DNA of 8,261 nt from contig JAZNIY010000024.1 of NCBI GenBank assembly GCA_045577735.1, positions 1 to 8,261 on the forward strand. The letters are read 5' to 3'. Both the position numbers and the translations under genes were made by a program. The stretch comes from Stercoripulliclostridium_A sp045577735 (lineage in GTDB: Bacteria > Bacillota > Clostridia > Christensenellales > DTU072). The notes beneath the pieces were generated by a model. It searched no databases. It saw only the letters and a list, made by a program, of their open reading frames with translations, and had not been told where the DNA came from. This document shows, in pieces, positions 1-6,149 of the stretch (its first letter is position 1; every line of letters starts with the position of its first letter).

Positions 1-9
1 AAAACCTCT

Positions 10-137
10 GATAGACTTTGGTTTTTAGATGCTAGACAAGGAAAAGTGAAAAAACCGAAAGGTTGCTGTACTAGCGTACTGCTCCTTGAGATTTTTTTGC
101 TATTGACGCAGTATAGCGCTAAAAAACAAAGTCTATC
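10..137 (+). repeat. E repeat copy E1 (about 127-bp structured element, GATAGAC-type ends)
   Basis: The left arm GATAGACTTTGGTTTTTAG pairs with the right arm CTAAAAAACAAAGTCTATC at the other end of a 128-bp unit, leaving one G-A mismatch. Inside is an apical hairpin GTAC-TAGC-GTAC, flanked by an A-rich run on the left and a T-rich run on the right (AAAAAA / TTTTTTT). The arm carries TTTTTAG paired with CTAAAAAA, whereas copy E7 has TTTTTGG paired with CCAAAAAA, so both sides changed together. The element lies beyond the FTR-like gene in its reading direction and is followed at once by a half copy (E2). It matches no repeat family that I can name. No protein is encoded in it. Confidence 0.85.
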
Positions 138-219
138 CCGAGGGGAGTTTACGCAACAAGTAAATGACTGAGTGGGGTTGAACAATTTTCTATGGGGAGC
201 GCCAAACTAGCGCGTTTTA
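138..219 (+). repeat. E repeat half copy E2 (right half, ACGCG-type end)
   Basis: This is only the right half of an E element: apical hairpin TTTAC / GTAAA, inner arm GTGGGGTT, linker with TATGGGGAGC, and outer arm CCAAACTAGCGCGTTTT. The matching left arm is absent here. Its exact complement AAAACGCGCTAGTTTGG occurs at 3744-3760 and near 8025-8041, in copies that have lost or exchanged their right halves. The last bases of the outer arm overlap the stop codon of the FTR-like gene on the minus strand. About 60 bp of E2 recur in inverted orientation at 541-599. Confidence 0.75.
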
Positions 220-417
220 GCGTGATTTATAATACAACATACAATGACAATACCCTTCATAATTAGGGTCAGCAATCTGGTCACGAAATTCTTTGCATAT
301 ACATTTATTGTCTTCTATCATTTCGCGCCTACAAGGGCAATATCCATTGCGTGCTTTTAAGCCGTCTTTTATCATTTTAACTACTTCTTTGTCTTCGTTT
401 AGTCTTACCTTTGCCAT
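217..417 (-). CDS. ferredoxin-thioredoxin reductase catalytic-domain-like protein
   Basis: This 66-residue cytoplasmic protein carries three Cys-x-Cys pairs: CPC at 27-29, CIC at 39-41 and CHC at 57-59, the last followed by MLYY. That matches the catalytic (beta) chain of ferredoxin-thioredoxin reductase. In that family four cysteines hold a 4Fe-4S cluster, and a redox disulfide passes electrons from ferredoxin to thioredoxin. The known enzymes have CPC-x16-CPC-x8-CHC; here the spacing is x9 and x15, so the outer span is the same and the middle pair is moved by seven residues. The start is well supported: AGGAG lies seven bases upstream of the ATG. No reductase partner or thioredoxin gene is visible nearby. 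The gene is flanked by inverted copies of the E repeat. The family call is fairly sure; the true electron donor and acceptor are unknown. Confidence 0.85.
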   Translation of the reverse strand: MAKVRLNEDKEVVKMIKDGLKARNGYCPCRREMIEDNKCICKEFRDQIADPNYEGYCHCMLYYKSR

Positions 418-540
418 ACTAATCTCCTTTTGTTATTCTCTCACAGTAGGTGGTTTATATTCATTAAAGTAATATTTTACTCGCGGTACGCGAATTTAGC
501 TTGCACGTTAGTGCAAATTTAGTTGCAAGGTTACGTCGTT
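418..540 (-). promoter_or_regulatory. leader region of the FTR-like gene with two perfect hairpins
   Basis: The gap upstream of the FTR-like start holds a ribosome site (AAAGGAG, about 424-430) and two short perfect hairpins: TCGCG-GTA-CGCGA at 481-493 and TTGCAC-GTTA-GTGCAA at 501-516. The second is flanked by direct repeats of AATTTAG. I could not find a convincing -35/-10 pair here, although the TTGCA-containing stems could double as -35 sequence. The hairpins may be a leader structure, an operator or just another short repeat; the sequence does not decide. Confidence 0.35.
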
Positions 541-671
541 AAAAACGCGTTTCTTTGGCGCTCCCCATAGAAAATAGTTCAACCCCACTCAGTCATTTAC
601 GCTTAGTAAACTCCTTGCGTAAATTTTCCCTTTTCCGTCCTACCTTGTTCAAAAAACAAAGTTTTTAACTA
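541..671 (-). repeat. E repeat copy E3, chimera of two subtypes
   Basis: Read on the plus strand, 541-599 is an inverted copy of E2 (AAAAACGCG end, CTCCCC, then AACCCCAC). From the apical part onward (about 590-640) the sequence instead matches the inverse of copy E7 (GCGTAAATTTTCCC, then TTTTCCGTCCTAC). The inner arms AACCCCAC and GTAAATTTTCCC are therefore not complementary, and the outer arms belong to different subtypes, so this copy cannot fold like the complete ones. Its other end decays into GTTCAAAAAAC-AAA-GTTTTTAAC, a small hairpin just behind the stop codon of the BspA-like gene, which might help end its transcription. Confidence 0.75.
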
Positions 672-672
672 T

Positions 673-3309
673 TTATTGGAAACGTATAGTCGCGTTTGTC
701 AATTCTTCATTAGCATAACCAATGCTTACATTACTCCACTCTTCTTCCGTACCATTGTAATATACTATGGAGAGAGAATCACAACCAAAGAATGCACTAT
801 ATCCAATCCTAGTTACGGAGTTCCCTATCGTTACACTACTTAGGGAGGTGCAACGACAGAATACATAAGCTTTAATCTCCGTTACAGTATTAGGTATTAC
901 TAAGTCTTCTACTAGTTCTCCATTTAGATATAATTTCCTAGCATAATACAGTGGATTTGCAGAAGAATTACCAAACGTAATACCACACCATTGTTCTATT
1001 GTGCCTAGATAGTTTACGCTACTTAGGGAGGAGCAAGATTCGAATGCGTCATTTCTAATGCTGGTTACGGAGTCGGGGATTGTTACGCTAGTTATACTGT
1101 CGCAATTATAGAATGCATAAGCATTAATCTCCGTTACAGTATTAGGTATTACTAAGTCTTCTACTAGTTCTCCATTTAGATATAGTTTTGCACCATTATA
1201 TAATGGGTTTCCACCATTATAATCAAACGTAATACCACACCATTGTTCTATTGTGCCTAGATAGTTTACGCTACTTAGGGAGTCGCAATAATAGAATGCA
1301 CCACTTCCTATGCTGGTTACCGAGTCGGGTATGGTTACGCTTGTGAGTGAGTCACATTCATAGAATGCAGAACTTCCTATGCTCGTTACAGAGTTAGGTA
1401 TGGTTACGTTTGTTAGTGCGGTACAACCAGAGAATGCATAATCTCCTATGCTTGTTACCGAGTCGGGTATTACTACGCTGGTTATTGAACTATTTATATA
1501 GAATGCATATTTATTAATTGCCGTTATACTACTAGGCAACGTAAGCTCTGTTTCACTTCCAGTATATCCTATTAGTATCTTTTCGTCTCCATCGGTATAG
1601 ATTATATATCCGTTACTATCCGTCGAGAGTTTACTTGGACTATCAAGCGAGGTATATACGTCTAACGCATAGCGACATAACTCTCTATATCTATTATTAT
1701 CTCCCGTTATAAACGAGGATAGATTGTAGATTTCTACTAGGTTATAACTACCACTAACCGCCTCATAACCCATGCTCGTTACCGAGCTACCTATGGTTAC
1801 ACTAACAAGATTACGGCAACCATAAAACGCCCAATCCCCTATACTTTCTATCGAGTTACCAACGGTTATGCTTGTTAGTGAGTCACAAGCATAGAATGAG
1901 CCAAAAGGTATTATATCGCCATTTACAGTTACTTTCTTCAAGCTTGTAGGAATACAGTAGGTAGCATAAGTTTCCGAATAATAGTTATAATACTGTTTAG
2001 TCATCTTGCCACCGCTAAACGTGTTGGTACCAAATATATATCCAAATAGCCCTATTGTCCCTACTGCCCTTGCATTATTGCCGACAAATGGTATTGTTAT
2101 TTCTTCCAGTGAAGAACAGCCACCAAACGCCCCGCATTCTATACTGGTTACCGTGTCGGGGATAGTTATGCTCGTTAGAGAGGTGCAACCCTCAAAAACA
2201 CCGTTACCAATACTCTTTATCGAGTCGGGGAAAGTTATGTCCGTTAGCGACGTGCAACCCTTGAAAACACCGTTTTCCATACTATTTATCGAGTCGGGGA
2301 TAGTTACCCTCGTTAGCGACGTACAATCCTCAAAAGCACCGTTACCAATACTCTTTATCGAGTCGCCAATTATTACCTCGGTTATCGTTTTATCACCCAA
2401 AAATTGCTTTTCCGCAATAGTCTTACCCTTGGTGATTATAAGCGCGCCGGTAGTGATTTCTATCGGTATAGGATGGGAATATACGCTAAAACGTGGATTG
2501 GTTTCACCAAACTTTGCAAAAACAAAATATTTGCCGGGAGGTAATAACTTGTCATCCATGGTTAACAACTCGTTGCCGTTTACCACCTTGCCCACTTGGA
2601 TTTGGTCAAAATATTGGTCTTTTGGGTATTCCTTGCCTTTGTAGGTTACGGTAATAGGATCAATGACTAAGTTTTCGGAATAGGGCGTAACGACAAAGCT
2701 AATAGAATAGTTATTTGCTTCAAAGAAATAGTTTTTGTATTCGGCGTTATATTGTTGAGCAAAATTAATGCTCGTCATAGCACTAACGTCTACCTTTTCA
2801 CTGTCGCTTTCTTCCAAATCGGTATATCTTTTCAAATTAAACTCATGCTCTTTTACACCGCTTTTTATAATATCAATAACCACGTCGACGCTATGAAGGC
2901 CGTCGGTGGTTTTGAAAAGTAGCTTGTACGTGCCGGGTACGTTGGCGGTCGTTTCCCCATTTTCCATAAAGTCAAACAGCACTTTATTAAAAGACAATTG
3001 TCCATCGGCATTGTATTTTATTACTTCGTAATAATCCTTGCCAATCTTCTTCCTATACCCATTGGTATAAACGTAATTAACCGTAACGTCCTCCAGAGTA
3101 AAGGCTTCGTGGTTGTTGGGAATATCGTCATAGACGCAACTGTAATAGTTGGGAGAATCATTATTACCCTTTATTATTACCTCTATCTTCTCAATGGTGC
3201 CGTAATCTTTATTGGAATTGGAATTATTTTGCGTATTGTTGCACGCACCAAAAATGACGGCAAACACCGCACAAATACATAAAACCAGTATGACGTACCT
3301 TTTTTTCAT
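673..3309 (-). CDS. BspA-like leucine-rich-repeat surface lipoprotein
   Basis: This 878-residue protein is predicted to be exported and lipid-anchored. The signal peptide is residues 1-22 with lipobox FGAC and lipidated Cys23, followed by an Asn/Ser-rich linker. Residues about 35-290 form beta-rich segments resembling bacterial Ig-like domains (for example VPGTYKLLFKTTDG at 124-137). From about 306 to 850 there are many LRR_5 (BspA/TpLRR) repeats of the form SLTSVTIPDSVTSIGxxAF. They are broken by non-LRR inserts at about 410-457 and 528-586, and by two copies of a GTIEQWCGITF insert at 684 and 768. The C-terminus EEEWSNVSIG is typical of the family, and there is no cell-wall sorting motif. 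Members often bind host or matrix components; the ligand here is unknown. Upstream is AAGGAG at rather long spacing and a good promoter at 3363-3391. The gene appears to be single. Confidence 0.92.
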   Translation of the reverse strand: MKKRYVILVLCICAVFAVIFGACNNTQNNSNSNKDYGTIEKIEVIIKGNNDSPNYYSCVYDDIPNNHEAFTLEDVTVNYVYTNGYRKKIGKDYYEVIKYNADGQLSFNKVLFDFMENGETTANVPGTYKLLFKTTDGLHSVDVVIDIIKSGVKEHEFNLKRYTDLEESDSEKVDVSAMTSINFAQQYNAEYKNYFFEANNYSISFVVTPYSENLVIDPITVTYKGKEYPKDQYFDQIQVGKVVNGNELLTMDDKLLPPGKYFVFAKFGETNPRFSVYSHPIPIEITTGALIITKGKTIAEKQFLGDKTITEVIIGDSIKSIGNGAFEDCTSLTRVTIPDSINSMENGVFKGCTSLTDITFPDSIKSIGNGVFEGCTSLTSITIPDTVTSIECGAFGGCSSLEEITIPFVGNNARAVGTIGLFGYIFGTNTFSGGKMTKQYYNYYSETYATYCIPTSLKKVTVNGDIIPFGSFYACDSLTSITVGNSIESIGDWAFYGCRNLVSVTIGSSVTSMGYEAVSGSYNLVEIYNLSSFITGDNNRYRELCRYALDVYTSLDSPSKLSTDSNGYIIYTDGDEKILIGYTGSETELTLPSSITAINKYAFYINSSITSVVIPDSVTSIGDYAFSGCTALTNVTIPNSVTSIGSSAFYECDSLTSVTIPDSVTSIGSGAFYYCDSLSSVNYLGTIEQWCGITFDYNGGNPLYNGAKLYLNGELVEDLVIPNTVTEINAYAFYNCDSITSVTIPDSVTSIRNDAFESCSSLSSVNYLGTIEQWCGITFGNSSANPLYYARKLYLNGELVEDLVIPNTVTEIKAYVFCRCTSLSSVTIGNSVTRIGYSAFFGCDSLSIVYYNGTEEEWSNVSIGYANEELTNATIRFQ
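781..1284 (-). repeat. 252-bp tandem duplication inside the BspA-like gene
   Basis: Two adjacent 252-bp units (781-1032 and 1033-1284) encode residues of about 760-843 and 676-759. Blocks such as the TACCACACCATTG-containing stretch (981 and 1233) and the CTCCGTTACAGTATT-containing stretch (878 and 1130) recur exactly 252 bases apart. The period is 84 codons, so the frame is kept. Each unit carries the VNYLGTIEQWCGITF insert, a LYLNGELVEDLVIPNTVTEI strand and one LRR. Near-identity at DNA level suggests a recent duplication, and so a likely place for copy-number change. Confidence 0.85.
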
Positions 3310-3362
3310 ACCCCTCTTAGCTCCTTATACGTATAATATACCTATAACTATATAACATATAC

Positions 3363-3391
3363 ATTGTATAATAGCTAACACGCGTTGTCAA
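3363..3391 (-). promoter_or_regulatory. promoter of the BspA-like lipoprotein gene
   Basis: On the minus strand TTGACA (3386-3391) is followed after exactly 17 bases by TACAAT (3363-3368), one mismatch from the sigma-A consensus. Transcription would begin near 3356 and leave a leader of about 46 bases that contains the AAGGAG ribosome site. It is arranged back to back with the promoter at 3451-3480. Confidence 0.7.
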
Positions 3392-3450
3392 GACGAAAGG
3401 CTCTTGTATATTTAACCTATTACACTCTTACTGCTAACTTAACCAAATTC

Positions 3451-3480
3451 TTGCACTCCTTCGTGATATTGTGCTATAAT
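3451..3480 (+). promoter_or_regulatory. promoter of the truncated TRIC-like gene
   Basis: TTGCAC (3451-3456), an 18-base spacer and a perfect TATAAT (3475-3480) lie 30 bases before an ATG that has an AGGAA ribosome site. The signal is strong although the gene it serves is only a stub. Confidence 0.65.
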
Positions 3481-3510
3481 TCACTCGAAAGTAAAAATTA
3501 GGAATTTATT

Positions 3511-3594
3511 ATGGGCGTAACGGAAATTTTTTCATTCGTCGTGGAAATATTGGGTACTATCGCCTTTACTATTGATATGAACCCAAAAAGTTAG
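3511..3594 (+). pseudogene. 5' stub of a TRIC/UPF0126-family membrane channel gene
   Basis: The 27-codon frame starts MGVTEIFSFVVEILGTIAFTI, then runs DMNPKS and stops. The segment VEILGTIAF is the hallmark start of the trimeric intracellular cation channel (TRIC, UPF0126/YadS) family, in which the first membrane helix continues as AISGA and the protein is about 200 residues long. Here the similarity ends after codon 21, where sequence resembling an IS3-family end begins, and no later part of the gene is found before the next gene. A good promoter and an AGGA ribosome site at 3500-3503 remain in place, so the damage looks recent. It could instead be a chance short peptide gene, but the family match at the very N-terminus with correct expression signals argues for a remnant. 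Confidence 0.6.
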
Positions 3595-3619
3595 ACACTT
3601 AAGGAGGTGCATTTCACCT
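3578..3619 (+). mobile_element. IS3-family-like terminal remnant
   Basis: TGAACCCAAAAAGTTAGACA followed by CTTAAGGAGGTG resembles the terminal inverted repeats of IS3/IS150-group insertion sequences, which commonly begin TG-A-CCC-AAAAAGTT-GACA. A perfect hairpin AGGTG-CATTT-CACCT (3605-3619) follows. No transposase reading frame and no second end are present, so this is at most a solo tip left after deletion. It lies exactly where the TRIC-like frame loses its family similarity. The identification is from memory of IS ends, not from a search. Confidence 0.5.
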
Positions 3620-3620
3620 G

Positions 3621-3697
3621 ACGGGGTTTTGGTTTTTAGATGCAGTACGCGACAAAATGTTTTACATACGATTTTAGTACCAAAGCAAAAGTCTATG
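3621..3697 (+). repeat. short, degenerate E-type copy E4
   Basis: A left arm with TTTTGGTTTTTAGATGC and a right arm with CCAAAGCAAAAGTCTATG resemble the GATAGAC-type E ends. The interior is shorter and different: AGTAC-GCGAC-AAAAT, a loop, then ATTTT-A-GTAC, which forms its own inner stem. The total length is about 75 bases instead of 127. It opens the E4-spacer-E5-spacer-E6 array. Confidence 0.55.
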
Positions 3698-3742
3698 AGA
3701 AAAAGGGTATACTAGCACGTTCAACAAAACATCTAAGCTGAT
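3698..3742 (+). repeat. E-array spacer, copy 1 (45 bp)
   Basis: The sequence AGAAAAAGGGTATACTAGC and its continuation resemble the spacers at 3870-3913 and 7981-8023. In each case it follows TCTATG and precedes AAAACGCG, so it joins the right end of one E copy to the left end of the next. This copy is the most diverged of the three. Confidence 0.6.
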
Positions 3743-3869
3743 AAAAACGCGCTAGTTTGGATGCTAGGCGAAGGAAAAGAAAAACTCCCAAGGGGAGTGT
3801 ACTAGGCGTACATGACCCGTAGGGAGATTTTTAGTTTTGTGAAGTAGGTCGCCAAAAACCAAAGTCTAT
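3743..3869 (+). repeat. E repeat copy E5, chimera (127 bp)
   Basis: The left arm is the ACGCG subtype (AAAAACGCGCTAGTTTGG) while the right arm is the GATAGAC subtype (CCAAAAACCAAAGTCTATG), so only the TTTGG/CCAAA part of the outer stem pairs. The inner region is well formed: CTCCC pairs with GGGAG, and the apical hairpin is TGTAC-TAGGC-GTACA. Compared with TTTAC/GTAAA in E6 and E7, both sides of the apical stem changed. The inner and right parts (from about 3785) match copy E8 closely. The 127-bp length is kept despite the exchange. Confidence 0.8.
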
Positions 3870-3913
3870 GATAAAAAGGGTATTCTAGTACGCAACAAAA
3901 ATAGCTGTAGTAC
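3870..3913 (+). repeat. E-array spacer, copy 2 (44 bp)
   Basis: ATAAAAAGGGTATTCTAGTA followed by CGCAACAAAAATAGCTGTAGTAC links E5 to E6. It is nearly the same as the stretch at 7981-8023, which also stands between a TCTATG end and an AAAACGCG arm. It contains two GTAC words that could pair weakly. Confidence 0.65.
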
Positions 3914-4040
3914 AAAAACGCGTTTATTTGGATGCTCCCCGACGGAAATGAGAAAACCCCACGACAGGAGTTTACTAGGCGTAAATGACTGAGTGGGGTT
4001 GAACTATTTTCTATGGGGAGCGCCAAAGAAACGCGTTTTT
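3914..4040 (+). repeat. E repeat copy E6 (complete ACGCG subtype, 127 bp)
   Basis: The outer arms AAAAACGCGTTT and AAACGCGTTTTT pair over 12 bp. Next come TTTGG/CCAAA and GCTCCCC/GGGGAGC, then the inner stem AACCCCAC/GTGGGGTT, and at the tip TTTAC-TAGGC-GTAAA. These are the best-paired arms in the window. The last two bases are also part of the TAA stop codon of the DUF2207 gene on the minus strand, so in the mRNA of that gene the hairpin begins at the stop. It could act as an mRNA-end structure or slow transcription; no clean U-run typical of an intrinsic terminator follows. Confidence 0.85.
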
Positions 4041-6000
4041 ATCGGGCGCCACCACGCCCTCCTCCAAACCCACCTCCGCCTCCGCGGAATCCACCACCAC
4101 TTCTGCCAAAACTGCCACTACGGCCACCACCGGCAGATTGGGCTTTGGCGGCTTGTACTATGGCGTGAGAGGAACGTGATATATTGCTTAGAGAGGTGTT
4201 TAGACTGCGACCAAGATCGAAGCCCACGCGTCTATGGTTCATATAAAGGTAGAAGTGCAAGTAGCTTCTGTTAGTATACGCCACACCCTTGGGCTCGGTT
4301 AGTTCGGGATAACGGAGCTTTAATTCCTCAAGAACGCGCTCGCTGATGCCCATCATCGTGGCAAAAACCATATACTCTTCCCACAAAATTAGGGCGGGGA
4401 TTTCGTGCTCCTTTAGGTTGGAAAAGTCCAGCATAAAGCGTTCCAGTCCCTTGGCTTCCATATATTTTTTTAGCCCCTCGGCACTAAATTTCTTGGCGCG
4501 TGGAGTGAAAATTTCCAATATAAAGCCGGCGATGAATAGCCCTAAACCAAAATAGGTCGTCATTTCGCCACCAAAGAACAGCACGCCACACCCTATCATA
4601 AGCACCCCTATCGTGGTGAGAATGGAGCTGAGTGCGCTTTGCTTAAAGTTTGTGGAAATAGCAAAACCTTTTTGAGATTTGCCCACAACTGCGTTTATTT
4701 GGTTATTGGTATAGGTGGCGTTTGCCTTTGCAAAATTTTCAAATTCCTTCATATTAAAGGGGCGACCTACCGAGGCTTGAACCTTGGCAAGCAGTTCCAA
4801 AAGCGCACTCTCGTGCACCTTTAATTCCGCCCTCTTGGCATCGGGAATGGAGCATAGGCCAATGACGTAATCGTCAGCGTCACTAGGGTCGGAAGAAAGC
4901 TCCAAAAAGTCCTTTCGCGCAAGGTCCATTATGGTCGCTGAAAGCACGTTGCCCCTATTCTTTTGACTCTTGAGTCCACCCTTATAATGGTAGAAAAAGT
5001 GCGCCATTTCGGCAGGAGTAACACCCAAGGGAATCTCTCTTACGTAGGCGGGAAAGGTGCCGTCCTTGTCACTCACCTTATAGTAAAAAACCTTAAAATA
5101 TACGGCAAGACCTATGGCGAGAAGCACCAATGCTCCACCAACTATCGAGAGAGCAACCGTCGTTCTTCTTTCCTTCAAAACGGTCGCTTCATACTCCTCT
5201 TGCCACGCGGTTTCCTCGTCAATTATAGCTTGGCGTTTTGCTTCTTGAGAGGTCTTTTGTACTCCCGAAAACATTGTTTTGGGTAACAGTGCTCTAATTT
5301 CTAGGGAATCTTCTTCCGTTAGTCCACCGGCATTAACGGCAATCTTTCCCTCTTGAACTTCACAATAACTCTCGGCAAGTTCGGTGTGCAAAAATGCTAG
5401 AGTATCCTCGGTGGTCTTTTGCCCACTTGGGAGAAATACGTTAAGTTCAATTTCATCCACGTAAAGCTCGAAGCCCTTGCCAAAGGGTTGGTAATATAGC
5501 GCTACGGTATCGCCGTATTCCATTACCATATCGGTAATAGTATAGCTCATAGTGTAGTCGAGCTCGTCATAGCTAGTGTAGGGAAAATAGTAGCCTATCT
5601 CGACAAGGCGCACCTCGTCTTCAACAACCGTCTTGTTGTATACGTATGAGTGGTTGGTGAGGTGATCGTTATCAAACCCAGCCGGGTTTTTAAGGTTATA
5701 CGCCTCGGCTAATACCTCGCTCGTCTTATTATTGGTAACGGAAAAATCCTTGATTACCGAACAATGACGATTGTCGTTGTCATAAAGGTCAATTTCACGA
5801 TACAGGTTGTGAATGGTATCGCCTTCCACCTCTGCCATCCACCGCTCGGTAACCTTGACGTCACCATTTTCTTGAACGTAGAGGTTGATTTCCGCCCTAT
5901 TCAAATACTCATTCCCCTTGTCCACGCAAGAGGAAAGCGCCAGCCCACACGCCAGCACCAAAGAAAGAACTAGAATTACAGAAAATAGTTTAAGTTTCAT
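4039..6000 (-). CDS. DUF2207 domain membrane lipoprotein
   Basis: This 653-residue protein has a signal peptide with lipobox LSSC (lipidated Cys25). An extracytoplasmic beta-rich domain at about 33-240 (RAEINLYVQENGDVKVTERW) is the conserved DUF2207 N-terminal region. There is a membrane helix at about 282-302 and a helix pair at about 456-476 and 482-499. The cytoplasmic segment ILWEEYMVFATMMGISERV (538-556) is characteristic, and the tail is rich in Gly, Ser and Arg (624-653). The family is widespread, its function is unknown, and it is often next to LemA, as here. The gap to LemA is 275 bases and is filled by the R1 and E7 repeats. No ribosome site is visible before the ATG (AACATTGCGCTT precedes it), yet the signal peptide fixes this start. 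The family call is strong, and the role in the envelope is inference. Confidence 0.92.
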   Translation of the reverse strand: MKLKLFSVILVLSLVLACGLALSSCVDKGNEYLNRAEINLYVQENGDVKVTERWMAEVEGDTIHNLYREIDLYDNDNRHCSVIKDFSVTNNKTSEVLAEAYNLKNPAGFDNDHLTNHSYVYNKTVVEDEVRLVEIGYYFPYTSYDELDYTMSYTITDMVMEYGDTVALYYQPFGKGFELYVDEIELNVFLPSGQKTTEDTLAFLHTELAESYCEVQEGKIAVNAGGLTEEDSLEIRALLPKTMFSGVQKTSQEAKRQAIIDEETAWQEEYEATVLKERRTTVALSIVGGALVLLAIGLAVYFKVFYYKVSDKDGTFPAYVREIPLGVTPAEMAHFFYHYKGGLKSQKNRGNVLSATIMDLARKDFLELSSDPSDADDYVIGLCSIPDAKRAELKVHESALLELLAKVQASVGRPFNMKEFENFAKANATYTNNQINAVVGKSQKGFAISTNFKQSALSSILTTIGVLMIGCGVLFFGGEMTTYFGLGLFIAGFILEIFTPRAKKFSAEGLKKYMEAKGLERFMLDFSNLKEHEIPALILWEEYMVFATMMGISERVLEELKLRYPELTEPKGVAYTNRSYLHFYLYMNHRRVGFDLGRSLNTSLSNISRSSHAIVQAAKAQSAGGGRSGSFGRSGGGFRGGGGGFGGGRGGAR

Positions 6001-6014
6001 AAGCGCAATGTTGT

Positions 6015-6149
6015 TAAGTGCGGAGCGCGGAACAGCCTTACGGAGTGCGGAGTGCGGAGCGCGGAGTGAGGAACGGCTTCACTCCGTTACACTTCGCTCA
6101 CAAGGAAAAATTTTAGCTTTTTTCTTATTTTTACCTGTGTTAAGCCTCG
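6015..6149 (+). repeat. R repeat copy R1 (GTGCGGA short tandem repeats plus conserved tail)
   Basis: Variants of GTGCGGA/GCGCGGA repeat several times from 6018 to 6068. A perfect hairpin CGGAGTGA-GGAACGGCT-TCACTCCG follows, then GTTACACTTCGCTCACAAGGA and a T-rich tail ending TGTGTTAAGCCTC. The tail leads straight into the E7 repeat. The same order of parts occurs at 8047-8157 before E8. It lies just upstream of the DUF2207 start and probably forms part of its leader. There is no coding potential that I would defend. Confidence 0.75.

Noticed and set aside
1..216. Search for a tRNA, riboswitch or coding region in the left end
   Set aside because: No cloverleaf with a GTTC-type T loop, no known riboswitch core and no supported frame; the stretch is fully accounted for by E1 and E2.
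2006..2644. A 212-codon plus-strand open frame
   Set aside because: It is antisense to the BspA-like gene. The repeated LRR codons leave the opposite strand open, there is no ribosome site, and its repeats mirror the LRRs.
3802..4026. A 74-codon minus-strand open frame
   Set aside because: It lies wholly inside the E5-spacer-E6 repeats, has no ribosome site and looks like no protein family.
3621..4040. The repeat array considered as a CRISPR
   Set aside because: The repeats are 127 bases, palindromic and diverged, the spacers resemble each other, and no cas gene is present.
3993..4274. A 93-codon plus-strand open frame
   Set aside because: It is antisense to the glycine-rich tail of the DUF2207 gene, whose GC-rich codons keep the other strand free of stops.
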